Part shown: positions 53,971 to 62,418 of the stretch, piece by piece
Layout of the letters: every line of letters begins with the position of its first letter
How positions within the stretch are numbered: position 1 is the stretch's first letter
Source: a methanogenic archaeon ISO4-H5
GTDB lineage: Archaea; Thermoplasmatota; Thermoplasmata; Methanomassiliicoccales; Methanomethylophilaceae
NCBI GenBank assembly: GCA_001560915.1
Contig: CP014214.1
Coordinates: forward strand, 1,116,001-1,180,000
Direction of reading: 5' to 3'
Length of the DNA stretch: 64,000 nt
Made by a program: the position numbers and the translations under genes
Notes under the pieces: model-generated
Databases searched by the model: none
Told to the model about the DNA's origin: nothing
The model's input: the letters and a program-made list of their open reading frames with translations, nothing else

Positions 53971-56031
53971 TTGGAAAAAGAACGCGCGGCCAGATTCGAT
54001 TCCGTATTCGTCCCTTCGTCCAATTTCCCAGAACAGTCGGCCAGGGTGGCTGAGGGTACCGCTTCCGATCCATATTACCTGCCTTCCCGGTACAGGAATC
54101 CCGATTTCTCGGTCCTCACCGAAGGCCAGATCGCATTCTACAGATTCTGGAAGGAGTCGTTCTTCGAGGCCAATCATATACGGGCGGATGTCGGCTATGT
54201 CAACCTGTTGGCGTCGGAATTTCTGTGCTCCGACCTGTCCCCGATCAAGCTCAAACAGCAACTGCTGGCACTGTATGATTTCTGCTCCGAAGACCCTCTC
54301 GGAAAGAAGGATGTATCCGCAGCTGTATTCGACCTCTGCGTCTCCGAAGACCTCACACTCCCGATCATCGACTACTGCGGGAATCCCGGTATGAACGAGG
54401 TCGCCGCCGCAGAAGCTTTCTCTTCCCCTCCGTCCTATGTGTCAGCAGCATTCATAAGAATATTCAGCCCCGATTTCGCTGCAGACCTCACCGGAGCATT
54501 CAATTCCGCCATACACGACCTCGACCAGCTGCTCATATCCGAAGAAGGCATAGGATTCGCAGAGGTCTACGGCAGCGGCATCCGCACATTCAGACGCCGC
54601 CTTTTCGCAGATAGACCCTTCATGAACGGCAGGACCGTCGTGATAGAGGTGCCCGCATTGGATATCGGGGGCCGTTTCGGCGATGCTGTGCGTGCTGTGT
54701 GCGATCTGGTCGCAGATAAGAAACCCAAAGATGGAGTGCTTCCCGCATACTTCGTTCCAAGCGGAGAGCCCGCTGAGCCGGAATTCAGAAGTTCGCATGT
54801 TTACAGGGTCAGAGAATCCCCCTACGGAAGGATGCGTATGTTCTTCGGCAGCGAACCCATCCCCAACGGATTCCGCAAGGAGATGGAGAAACACTGGGAG
54901 GAATACAGCAACAAACCCTGCAAATACATACCGTCCGGGACTTCGAGGGCACTCTATTCCGAGATGGATGCCTCGCAGTATGCCTACTTCCGCTACTGGA
55001 AGAACGAGGTCCGCGAGGGCAGGTACCCAGAAACCGATAACGGCTATGTGTGGTTATTCGCCAACGAACAGATCTCCGATTTCCGCAACAGGCAGGAGGT
55101 CTATCGCCGTCTGTGCGGAATGTGCCAGGCATACGAATCCACCGAACACGGACTGCTCCACAGACTGTGCTTCGAATATGCCGTTCTGTTCAATCTGCCG
55201 GTCAGATTCGCAACTACTACACATGACGAAAGCGCTGCTGCCGTTCTGATGGAAGCGGTGAGGGGCGGTTCCGCAGAGGTTCTCCCCTACTGTTTCATCA
55301 CAGCTGCCGATGCTCCCGTCCCCTGGGCGAGGGCCTTCGACGACAGATGCTGCAGGATTGCGTGCGAAGCTCTCAAAGAGATTTCCCGCAGACTCAAGAC
55401 TGCAGGTTTCTCATTGGAGGGTATCGGAGGTCTGAAGACCTCTCCTCGCAAGATCGGCATATTCGGCGGTACCGGGATCGGACACTCGTTGGGCCCCTTT
55501 GCATGGGCGGACCTCCCTGTTATCGAATCGGACGGACGTTTCGAAGAACTTCTCAGATTCCTGATCTCCGAGACCTCCGAACGCGTCCACAGGAAGAAGG
55601 GTAACGACAGGAACAAAGGAGGATTCATCCTCGAGGGAATCGACTGCGGAAAGATTGTGGAGGAATGCATCTCCCGCAGGAGGTCCTCCGGTACGGTGAG
55701 ATCCTACGAAAGATTGGACCTTGATGCGATTGCCAAAGCAGAGAACGATCTTGAGGAAGTCACCCGCATAATGTCCACTGAGGAGGAAACCGAAAAGGAG
55801 ACCCCTGCCGAGACCGCCCCGGGATCAGCGGAGGGATGGTTCGGATTCTTCTCCTCCCTCACCGAAGAAGAGGGCAACTATCTCCGCTCGGCATTGAAAG
55901 GAAGGCCCGGACACGACGGTTCCGTCGAGGACTCGATTAACGGCAAGGCACTCGATGCCATCGGCGATACTGTCATCGAGGGCGGGGAGATAGTGGAAGA
56001 CTACCGTTCAGACCTGGAGGAGGGACTGTGA
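53971..56031 (+). CDS. TerB-N/TerB-C-type protein 1 of putative DNA-processing operon
   Basis: 686 residues from a TTG start, chosen because GGAGGGG lies five bases before it. Two TerB-N-like modules: LTEGQIAFYRFWKESFF with DVGYVNLLASEFL (about 49-85) and DASQYAYFRYWKNEVREGRY with NGYVWLFANEQI (about 330-370). A C-terminal TerB-C-like part (about 580-686) has LDLDAIAKAENDLEEVT and LTEEEGNYLRSALKG, ending INGKALDAIGDTVIEGGEIVEDY. Central TerB domain absent. First gene of a four-gene operon with four-base overlaps. TerB-N/C proteins are known next to helicases and ATPases in predicted stress or defence systems. Confidence 0.75.
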   Translation: MEKERAARFDSVFVPSSNFPEQSARVAEGTASDPYYLPSRYRNPDFSVLTEGQIAFYRFWKESFFEANHIRADVGYVNLLASEFLCSDLSPIKLKQQLLALYDFCSEDPLGKKDVSAAVFDLCVSEDLTLPIIDYCGNPGMNEVAAAEAFSSPPSYVSAAFIRIFSPDFAADLTGAFNSAIHDLDQLLISEEGIGFAEVYGSGIRTFRRRLFADRPFMNGRTVVIEVPALDIGGRFGDAVRAVCDLVADKKPKDGVLPAYFVPSGEPAEPEFRSSHVYRVRESPYGRMRMFFGSEPIPNGFRKEMEKHWEEYSNKPCKYIPSGTSRALYSEMDASQYAYFRYWKNEVREGRYPETDNGYVWLFANEQISDFRNRQEVYRRLCGMCQAYESTEHGLLHRLCFEYAVLFNLPVRFATTTHDESAAAVLMEAVRGGSAEVLPYCFITAADAPVPWARAFDDRCCRIACEALKEISRRLKTAGFSLEGIGGLKTSPRKIGIFGGTGIGHSLGPFAWADLPVIESDGRFEELLRFLISETSERVHRKKGNDRNKGGFILEGIDCGKIVEECISRRRSSGTVRSYERLDLDAIAKAENDLEEVTRIMSTEEETEKETPAETAPGSAEGWFGFFSSLTEEEGNYLRSALKGRPGHDGSVEDSINGKALDAIGDTVIEGGEIVEDYRSDLEEGL

Positions 56032-58118
56032 GCGACAGATTCTCGGAGCAGAGGTCGAAACTCACCGACGAACTGCCCCGCTATGCAGGACAGACCGCTC
56101 CCGAATGCAAAGCGGTAGGCATAACCCTCAGATACCCCGTGTACACGGATCTGACCGCGGACCAGCTCGAATATTACCTGTATTGGAGGAGCACCCTCGG
56201 CACCCCCGATTTCAAGAGAGCCGCCGAAGGTTACACCTGGTTGCTGGTCAGCGAACTCCTCAACACCGAACCGGGTAAGGTAGCAATACTCTGCTCCCAG
56301 ACCGGAAGGGACGGCTCCCCACTGTATCAGAACCTGTTGGGTACCGCCGTCGAATGCGCCATGGCCTTCGGCACCGACCTTCCCTCCTTCGTTCTGTGGA
56401 TGGCCTATGTAAAGGAATGCGATTTCCTCTCGAGGGCGTTCTGCCATCCAGTCTCCGACATCCCTCCCGATGCACTGACCGACTATGTCCCGGATGTCAT
56501 GCTGAGGATAAAGGACAGGATCGCCTTCGCACGTTTCGCGGGAACGGTATTGCGGGAATACGATGAAATTCTGATCAAGAAGACCGGGCGCAACCTCAGG
56601 CAGACATACCTCAGACCCAAGAAGCAATCCCTGCTTCCGTTCGCCCAATACGCCCATCTCGGAAAGAAGACCCCTGTGGAGAAGATAGTGTGGTCGCCCT
56701 TCGATGATTCCGTGAAGGATCTTGCCAATCTCCTCTGCGACGTGTTCTCCGGCAGGCCTGTCCCCAGGACCACCGTGCTTCCTCTGAAGGAGCAGCTCCT
56801 GTCCGTTGCCGAACGCGTCAAGGAATCGAAAGAGTACACCGATGGTGTAGATCCGTTCTCCAAACCGGAAGGCATCAGATATCGCAGATTCGGAAGTGCC
56901 AGCACCTCATTGGGACCCTCGTGTCTCCGCGACCCGAATGCCGGCACGTCCAAGACCCGCTGCACCATGGGAGATATCCTTACTTTCTCCGCCATGCCCC
57001 ATAAAGGTCCGGTCGGTTTCGTCACCTCGGACCTTGAGCATCCCTCTTACAACGACCTCTCCCGGGATCAGTTCGCTTACTATCTCTATTGGAGGGACAT
57101 GTTCAGGGAGGGCAGATGCCTTGACACCGACACCGGGTACGTGAACCTGTATCTCACCGAGCTCATCAACACCGACAAGGGAGAAGCCACCTCCGGGATC
57201 ATCCGCAGACTCCTCGATGCCTACGGCGATTGCGAAGGAAGTCTGATAGGCACCACGCTGATGGACCACGCCCTCTGCAACGGACAGCCGTTCACGGACT
57301 ACCGTGTCTGCATGGATCGTTATGTAGTGAACGCGTGGGCGGAGACCTTCATAAAGGGTACCAACACCGTTCCCCTCGACGATACCCTGTTCAGCATGAT
57401 GAGGTCCGGTTCCATAGGCGTGAGGTACATCGGGAGATCCGCCCTCACCGAACCCATCGGGCGCGCACTGCAAAGGATACTCACCCAATTATCCTCTACT
57501 CGGGATCCTGCCCAGACCTTCGGTGCCGAACGCGTCACCGTGAAGAGGGGACTCTACTTCGGATTCGATTACCTCAGGGGAAGCCCCGAATGCAAGATAT
57601 CGTACAGCAATTTCATCGGCAACAGGAAGTTCACCCGTTTTGTGGACAAGGTCTTCCAGTATGCTGTTTCACTGCAGGGGCGCAGCGATGATACCAAGAG
57701 ACCGCCCTTCACTTTCGCGGGCATCAACTGCGCCCAGATAATCGCGGAGGAGCTGTCCTCTTGGAAAGCTACCGCCGAGAAGACGGAGATCAGACTGGAC
57801 TCCGAGGCCATCGAGGATGCGGAATCCGATCTCAGGGCTGTTACCGACCTGATGAAGGTGTCCTTGGACGGCGAAGATGCCGAGGAACCCGTGCAGACCG
57901 TATCTGCCGGGACTGACGACCCGTGGGAGGCATTCGCCGCCTCTCTGACGGATGAAGAGAAGGAATACGTCAGGAAGGTCCTGGAAGGGGAGACGTCCGC
58001 CCGTCCCGGGATCGAGGATGCGGTCAACGGCAAGGCCCTGACGCACGTGGGCGATACGGTTTTAGAGGATGGAAGACCTGTTGAGGATTATTTGGATGAG
58101 CTCAGAAGGATGATGTGA
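56028..58118 (+). CDS. TerB-N/TerB-C-type protein 2 (paralogue)
   Basis: 696 residues from a GTG overlapping the upstream stop. Same architecture as its neighbour: DLTADQLEYYLYWRSTLG (about 40) and DLSRDQFAYYLYWRDMFREG with TGYVNLYLTELIN (about 342-375), then a TerB-C end (about 590-696) with LTDEEKEYVRKVLEG and VNGKALTHVGDTVLEDGRPVEDY. The two proteins are diverged tandem duplicates, each with an internal duplication. They may form a heteromeric scaffold for the ATPase and helicase that follow. Confidence 0.75.
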   Translation: MSDRFSEQRSKLTDELPRYAGQTAPECKAVGITLRYPVYTDLTADQLEYYLYWRSTLGTPDFKRAAEGYTWLLVSELLNTEPGKVAILCSQTGRDGSPLYQNLLGTAVECAMAFGTDLPSFVLWMAYVKECDFLSRAFCHPVSDIPPDALTDYVPDVMLRIKDRIAFARFAGTVLREYDEILIKKTGRNLRQTYLRPKKQSLLPFAQYAHLGKKTPVEKIVWSPFDDSVKDLANLLCDVFSGRPVPRTTVLPLKEQLLSVAERVKESKEYTDGVDPFSKPEGIRYRRFGSASTSLGPSCLRDPNAGTSKTRCTMGDILTFSAMPHKGPVGFVTSDLEHPSYNDLSRDQFAYYLYWRDMFREGRCLDTDTGYVNLYLTELINTDKGEATSGIIRRLLDAYGDCEGSLIGTTLMDHALCNGQPFTDYRVCMDRYVVNAWAETFIKGTNTVPLDDTLFSMMRSGSIGVRYIGRSALTEPIGRALQRILTQLSSTRDPAQTFGAERVTVKRGLYFGFDYLRGSPECKISYSNFIGNRKFTRFVDKVFQYAVSLQGRSDDTKRPPFTFAGINCAQIIAEELSSWKATAEKTEIRLDSEAIEDAESDLRAVTDLMKVSLDGEDAEEPVQTVSAGTDDPWEAFAASLTDEEKEYVRKVLEGETSARPGIEDAVNGKALTHVGDTVLEDGRPVEDYLDELRRMM

Positions 58119-59398
58119 TGGTTGCAAACGTACCCAAGAGGACATTGAACACGCTTATGAACGCGATTTCCTCCGGAGTTGTCCCCCGCAGAGGATTGGA
58201 GTACATCGCGGTCGGAAGGAAGAAGGAGACTCAGACCTTCGTCAACGATCTGGAGGAAACAGCCGAGGGAGGGGGTGCGTTCCGCTTCATCTCCGGCCGT
58301 TTCGGTAACGGTAAGAGTTTCATGACCCAGATGGTCAGGAACTATGCCATGGACAAGGGTTTCGTGGTGATGGATGCCGACCTCGCCATCAACCGCAGGA
58401 TCACCGGTTCCAAGGGAGAGGGTGTGAACACCTACCGCGAACTGGTGAAGAACACCGCCTACCGCACCCGTCCCGAGGGAGGTGCCATCGAGCCCATCCT
58501 GCAGGAGTGGTCCGAAAAGCTCTGCGAGGAGCTCGGCGGAAGGGATGCCGCCGATTTGGAAGCAATCAGGCACATCGTGAGGAAGAAGACCTCGGGCATG
58601 TCGAGCATGCAGTACTACCGGGACTTCGCGGCCGTCCTCTCACAGTACGTGTACGGATACCTCACCGATCAGGAGGACGATCCCTCCATCAGATGGCTCA
58701 AAGGCGAGTACGACCTCAAGAGCAACGTGAGGAAGGACCTGGGAGTAAGCACACTCATCGATGACTCCGATTGGTATGAAGTCATCAAACTATGGACGGA
58801 GCTCTTCGTCACTCTCGGTTACAAGGGACTTGTCGTCTTCCTCGACGAGGCTGTCGTTCTCTACAAACTCCAGAACAAGGTCTCCCGCTCCAACAACTAC
58901 GAGCGTCTCCTTACCATGTTCAACGACATCATGCAGGGGAAGTCCTCTCACTTATCAATATACGTCTGCGGAACCCCCGAGTTCATTCAGGACCCCAACA
59001 GGGGACTTTACAGTTACGAAGCTCTCAAATCCCGTCTGGTCTCCGGACGCTACGAGAACGGGTACGACAATTACCTCGGGCCCGTCATCAACCTCAGACC
59101 TCTTTCCAATGAGGAGATCTTCGTCCTGCTGAGGACAGTGAAAGGACTCCATGAGCAGAGATACGGATACACCTCGGAGATCGACGACAGGAAGCTGGAG
59201 ATCTACCTCAAGACTGTGCTCTCCAGCAGTGTTTCATCTTCCATGCTCACTCCCAGGGAGATCACCAGGGACCTCATCAGCCTCCTGGATACCCTGCACC
59301 AGAATCCCCAGGCGACCTTCGAACAGTTAGTGCAGGGGAGGAAGGTGGCGAACGACCGCAATCCAGACGAGGATATCATCGAGGACCTCGACGTATGA
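58118..59398 (+). CDS. BrxD-like ATP-binding protein (DUF2791)
   Basis: 427 residues. Begins with RTLNTLMNAISSGVVPRRGLEYIAVGR, the conserved start of DUF2791/BrxD proteins (arginine-rich approach, then the P-loop). Walker A ISGRFGNGKSFM (K66); Walker B GLVVFLDEAVVLYK near residue 245; sensor-like IYVCGTPEF. BrxD with the helicase BrxHI occurs in type 2 BREX loci. Here the partners are TerB-type proteins and no pglX, pglZ or brxC is present. ATGA overlap with the helicase gene. Confidence 0.82.
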   Translation: MVANVPKRTLNTLMNAISSGVVPRRGLEYIAVGRKKETQTFVNDLEETAEGGGAFRFISGRFGNGKSFMTQMVRNYAMDKGFVVMDADLAINRRITGSKGEGVNTYRELVKNTAYRTRPEGGAIEPILQEWSEKLCEELGGRDAADLEAIRHIVRKKTSGMSSMQYYRDFAAVLSQYVYGYLTDQEDDPSIRWLKGEYDLKSNVRKDLGVSTLIDDSDWYEVIKLWTELFVTLGYKGLVVFLDEAVVLYKLQNKVSRSNNYERLLTMFNDIMQGKSSHLSIYVCGTPEFIQDPNRGLYSYEALKSRLVSGRYENGYDNYLGPVINLRPLSNEEIFVLLRTVKGLHEQRYGYTSEIDDRKLEIYLKTVLSSSVSSSMLTPREITRDLISLLDTLHQNPQATFEQLVQGRKVANDRNPDEDIIEDLDV

Positions 59399-61533
59399 GC
59401 GACCTTTTCGCCGACCTGCCCTGGTTCCTCAAGGAATACGTTCACAGCAACAGGTGGAGTTCCTTCAGGAGCATACAGACCGAGACCTATGAACTCATCA
59501 GGAACAGGGATTCCCATATCCTGATATCGGCGGGTACATCCTCGGGAAAGACGGAAGCTGCGCTATTCCCTGTCATTTCCTCTCTCTACACGGATCCTCC
59601 CGCAGGGATAGGTGCATTGTACATCGGTCCCCTCAAGGCCCTCATCGACGACCAGTTCGAAAGGGCCGACTATCTCCTGAGGGATTCCGGCATCAGGGTG
59701 ACGGGATGGCACGGGGATGTGAGTCAGAGTGCCAAGAAGAAGCTGTTCGCCGATCCCTCGGGGATACTGCAGATCACTCCCGAGTCACTGCAGAACATCA
59801 TCTCGAACCATCCGGATCAACTGGTCCCAATGTTCGCCTCGCTGAGGTTCGTAATCATAGATGAAGTACATGCATTCATGAGCTCCGACAGAGGGTTACA
59901 ATTGCTGTGCTGCCTGGAGACCATCGAGCGCATAACCAAATGCAAACCGAGACGTCTGGGTCTTTCGGCTACGGTTTCTGATCCAGCGCCTTTCTGCGAG
60001 TGGCTCTCCGCATCCACTGGTGTACCTACGGAACCGGTGACCGACGGAAGCATCGGGGACCGCGAACTCGAAATCAGGTACAACCTGTTCCCCACCCCAC
60101 AGGAGGAACAGGGCATCCCCCGCAAGAAGGCCGTCACCGCCTACTACAGGAGACTCTACTCCGACATCAAGGGAAGGAACTGCATCGTGTTCACCAATAG
60201 CAGGGATTCCGCCGAGAAGACCTCGCATTCACTCATGAAGATGGCCGAGCTCAACAACCGCCCCGGTACCGTGTTCATCCACCATGGGAGCGTGTCCCGC
60301 GAACTGAGGGCGGAGGCGGAGAAAGCGCTCAAATCCGACAGCGGGAAGAAATCGGTGGTCGCCACGGTCACCCTCGAACTCGGTATCGACGTGGGGAACC
60401 TGGACCGTATCATACAGGTCGGTGCTCCCTACACATGTTCGAGCATGGTGCAGAGGATGGGCCGTTCGGGACGCAGGGGAGGGTCGCAGAACATGGTCAT
60501 CTACTGCAACGACGACCTCTCACGCTATTGGGCCGAGACAGACGGGATCTCCATGGATACGGTCAGATGCATCGCCATGGCCGAACTCGTGCTTAAGGAC
60601 CATTGGGTAGAAACCCCGTCAGTCCCCAGCCACCCTTACGGATTGTTATTCCATCAGACCCTGCAGTATCTCAAACCCGGATTGGGTGCGAAATTCGCCG
60701 AACTGGCCGAGAACGTCCTCTCCATGTATCCGTTCAGGAACATCAGCAGAGATGATTACAAGACCCTCATCAGGAGCATGGTATCGAGTACCTTCCTGGA
60801 ACGGATGGAAGACGGCACATACCTGATTGGTACCAAAGGAGAGAGAATGGCCTTCCACCGGGATTTCTGTTCCGTGTTCACGGTCGGTAAGGAATTCGAG
60901 ATCAAATTCGAAGGCAAATCCATAGGTTCCATACAGCAGATCCCCTCTCCGGGAGAGCTCATTCAGCTTGCCGGCAGGGTGTGGGAGGTCACCGAAGTCG
61001 ATATGAAAGACTACCACGCGGATGTCATAGAATCCGACGGAACCGTGAACACCCCCTGGACTTCCGGAATTCCGGGATTGGATACCCGCATCCTGAAGAA
61101 GATGAAGGAGGTCCTGGTGACGAACGACGACTATCCCTACATAGACCAATCCGCCAGGGATTGCCTCAGGCAGTGCCGTTCGGCAGGATATCTGCAGGGA
61201 GTGGGTTCCACCTTCGTGGACAGGTCCAACGGATACCGTATCTATCCCTGGCTGGGGAGCAGACAGTTCGACACTCTCAGGAGGATACTGCAGCAGGTAG
61301 ATGGTATCAAGGGCATGCGCAGCAGGCAGCCCTATTACATCGACGTTGCCACGGATCTGTCGGAATCCGAGATAAGGTCGGAGGTCAGGAACATCCTGCG
61401 CAGCCGCAGCGGTATCTCCCTGGTGGTGGAATCTGACGACCTCCGCATAGGGAAGTACGACGAATACGTCCCGGAGTCGCTGCTGATAAAGCAGTTCGTG
61501 GCTGACGAGATAGATACGGATTTCGACCTGTGA
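59395..61533 (+). CDS. BrxHI/Lhr-like superfamily 2 helicase
   Basis: 712 residues. Motif I SAGTSSGKTEAA (K52), Ia GPLKALIDDQ, II DEVH (156-159), III LGLSATVSD, IV-V region SVVATVTLELGIDVGNLD, and VI QRMGRSGRRGG. The core plus winged-helix C-terminal part resembles Lhr-core, and the length matches BrxHI. Last gene of the TerB/BrxD operon; stops exactly where the convergent gene ends. Confidence 0.87.
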   Translation: MSDLFADLPWFLKEYVHSNRWSSFRSIQTETYELIRNRDSHILISAGTSSGKTEAALFPVISSLYTDPPAGIGALYIGPLKALIDDQFERADYLLRDSGIRVTGWHGDVSQSAKKKLFADPSGILQITPESLQNIISNHPDQLVPMFASLRFVIIDEVHAFMSSDRGLQLLCCLETIERITKCKPRRLGLSATVSDPAPFCEWLSASTGVPTEPVTDGSIGDRELEIRYNLFPTPQEEQGIPRKKAVTAYYRRLYSDIKGRNCIVFTNSRDSAEKTSHSLMKMAELNNRPGTVFIHHGSVSRELRAEAEKALKSDSGKKSVVATVTLELGIDVGNLDRIIQVGAPYTCSSMVQRMGRSGRRGGSQNMVIYCNDDLSRYWAETDGISMDTVRCIAMAELVLKDHWVETPSVPSHPYGLLFHQTLQYLKPGLGAKFAELAENVLSMYPFRNISRDDYKTLIRSMVSSTFLERMEDGTYLIGTKGERMAFHRDFCSVFTVGKEFEIKFEGKSIGSIQQIPSPGELIQLAGRVWEVTEVDMKDYHADVIESDGTVNTPWTSGIPGLDTRILKKMKEVLVTNDDYPYIDQSARDCLRQCRSAGYLQGVGSTFVDRSNGYRIYPWLGSRQFDTLRRILQQVDGIKGMRSRQPYYIDVATDLSESEIRSEVRNILRSRSGISLVVESDDLRIGKYDEYVPESLLIKQFVADEIDTDFDL

Positions 61534-62409
61534 TCAGGCTTCTTCCTTCGTCTCAACAGGGGCAGCATCGCCCACCAGCAGGTCGATGTAGGCGTTGAGT
61601 TCATTGAGGACTTCTCTGACCCTCTTCTTCTGCTTCAGACGGCCGGAGGTTCCGGCGGACATGGTCAGCTGAAGAGCATTGCTGAGATGTTCCAGAAGGT
61701 CTACCCTGTCATTGGTCCTGCGCTCTTTGATGGCCTCGATCCGCTCGTGGGAGAGAGTAGCTACCTTCCTCTCCAGAAGGATGGCGAGGTTGGTGAACAG
61801 GGTGTTGATGATGTAGCAGAAGGTACCGCCCATCTTGGGCTTCACGGTGCCTTCGTACCTGTTGCCTTTGAAACCGTAACAGAGCTGGGAGGCCTGCTTT
61901 CCGAGCCTTTCCACCTCTCCGCATTTCTCGGCCGCTTCCTTTATGTCGGAGACGAAACGCAGGTAACCGAGGATGGAATATGCGCCTGCGATGAAGGTGT
62001 AAGTCACGGTCTCCGGTCCGGGCTGGCTGTCCAGGTTCTCCTTGACATGATAGAATACTTCGGTACTGAGAAGAGGTCTCCACTTGTCGCCGTGTTTGAC
62101 GACTGCCTCCGCATCAACCTCGGCGATCATGTGGGAGGGGATGAGCTGTCCCTGGACCGCTCCTTCCTGCATCTTTGCGATAACGGTGTCGAAGATGTCC
62201 TTGCGGAGCTTATCGAGCAGCTTGGTGGTGTCCTCGTCGTAACGGTCGATTGCTCCGAGCCAATAGGTGACCGCATGGGGGAGGTCGCTGTCCCTGGCGC
62301 TCTCGAATCCCTTTTCGGCCCACAGATGCCAGTTGGCGTCATCCGCTACGGCGGGCTGCCAGGGGGTCTCAGGCTCTGCTTCCTTGTTCTTCTTTCCGAA
62401 TAATCCCAT
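61534..62409 (-). CDS. Hypothetical helical protein
   Basis: 291 residues. A short basic N-terminus (MGLFGKKNKEAEPETPW), then mostly helices: NWHLWAEKGFESARDSDLPHA looks TPR-like. The C-terminal part is also helical (SNALQLTMSAGTSGRLKQKKR). It starts ten bases after the DEAD helicase gene on the same strand, so they are probably co-transcribed. No family recognised. Confidence 0.75.
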   Translation of the reverse strand: MGLFGKKNKEAEPETPWQPAVADDANWHLWAEKGFESARDSDLPHAVTYWLGAIDRYDEDTTKLLDKLRKDIFDTVIAKMQEGAVQGQLIPSHMIAEVDAEAVVKHGDKWRPLLSTEVFYHVKENLDSQPGPETVTYTFIAGAYSILGYLRFVSDIKEAAEKCGEVERLGKQASQLCYGFKGNRYEGTVKPKMGGTFCYIINTLFTNLAILLERKVATLSHERIEAIKERRTNDRVDLLEHLSNALQLTMSAGTSGRLKQKKRVREVLNELNAYIDLLVGDAAPVETKEEA

Positions 62410-62418
62410 CCTCTCACC

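Noticed and set aside
53971-61533. A BREX system
   Set aside because: Only BrxD- and BrxHI-like genes are present; PglX, PglZ, BrxC and BrxL are absent, so the name would mislead.
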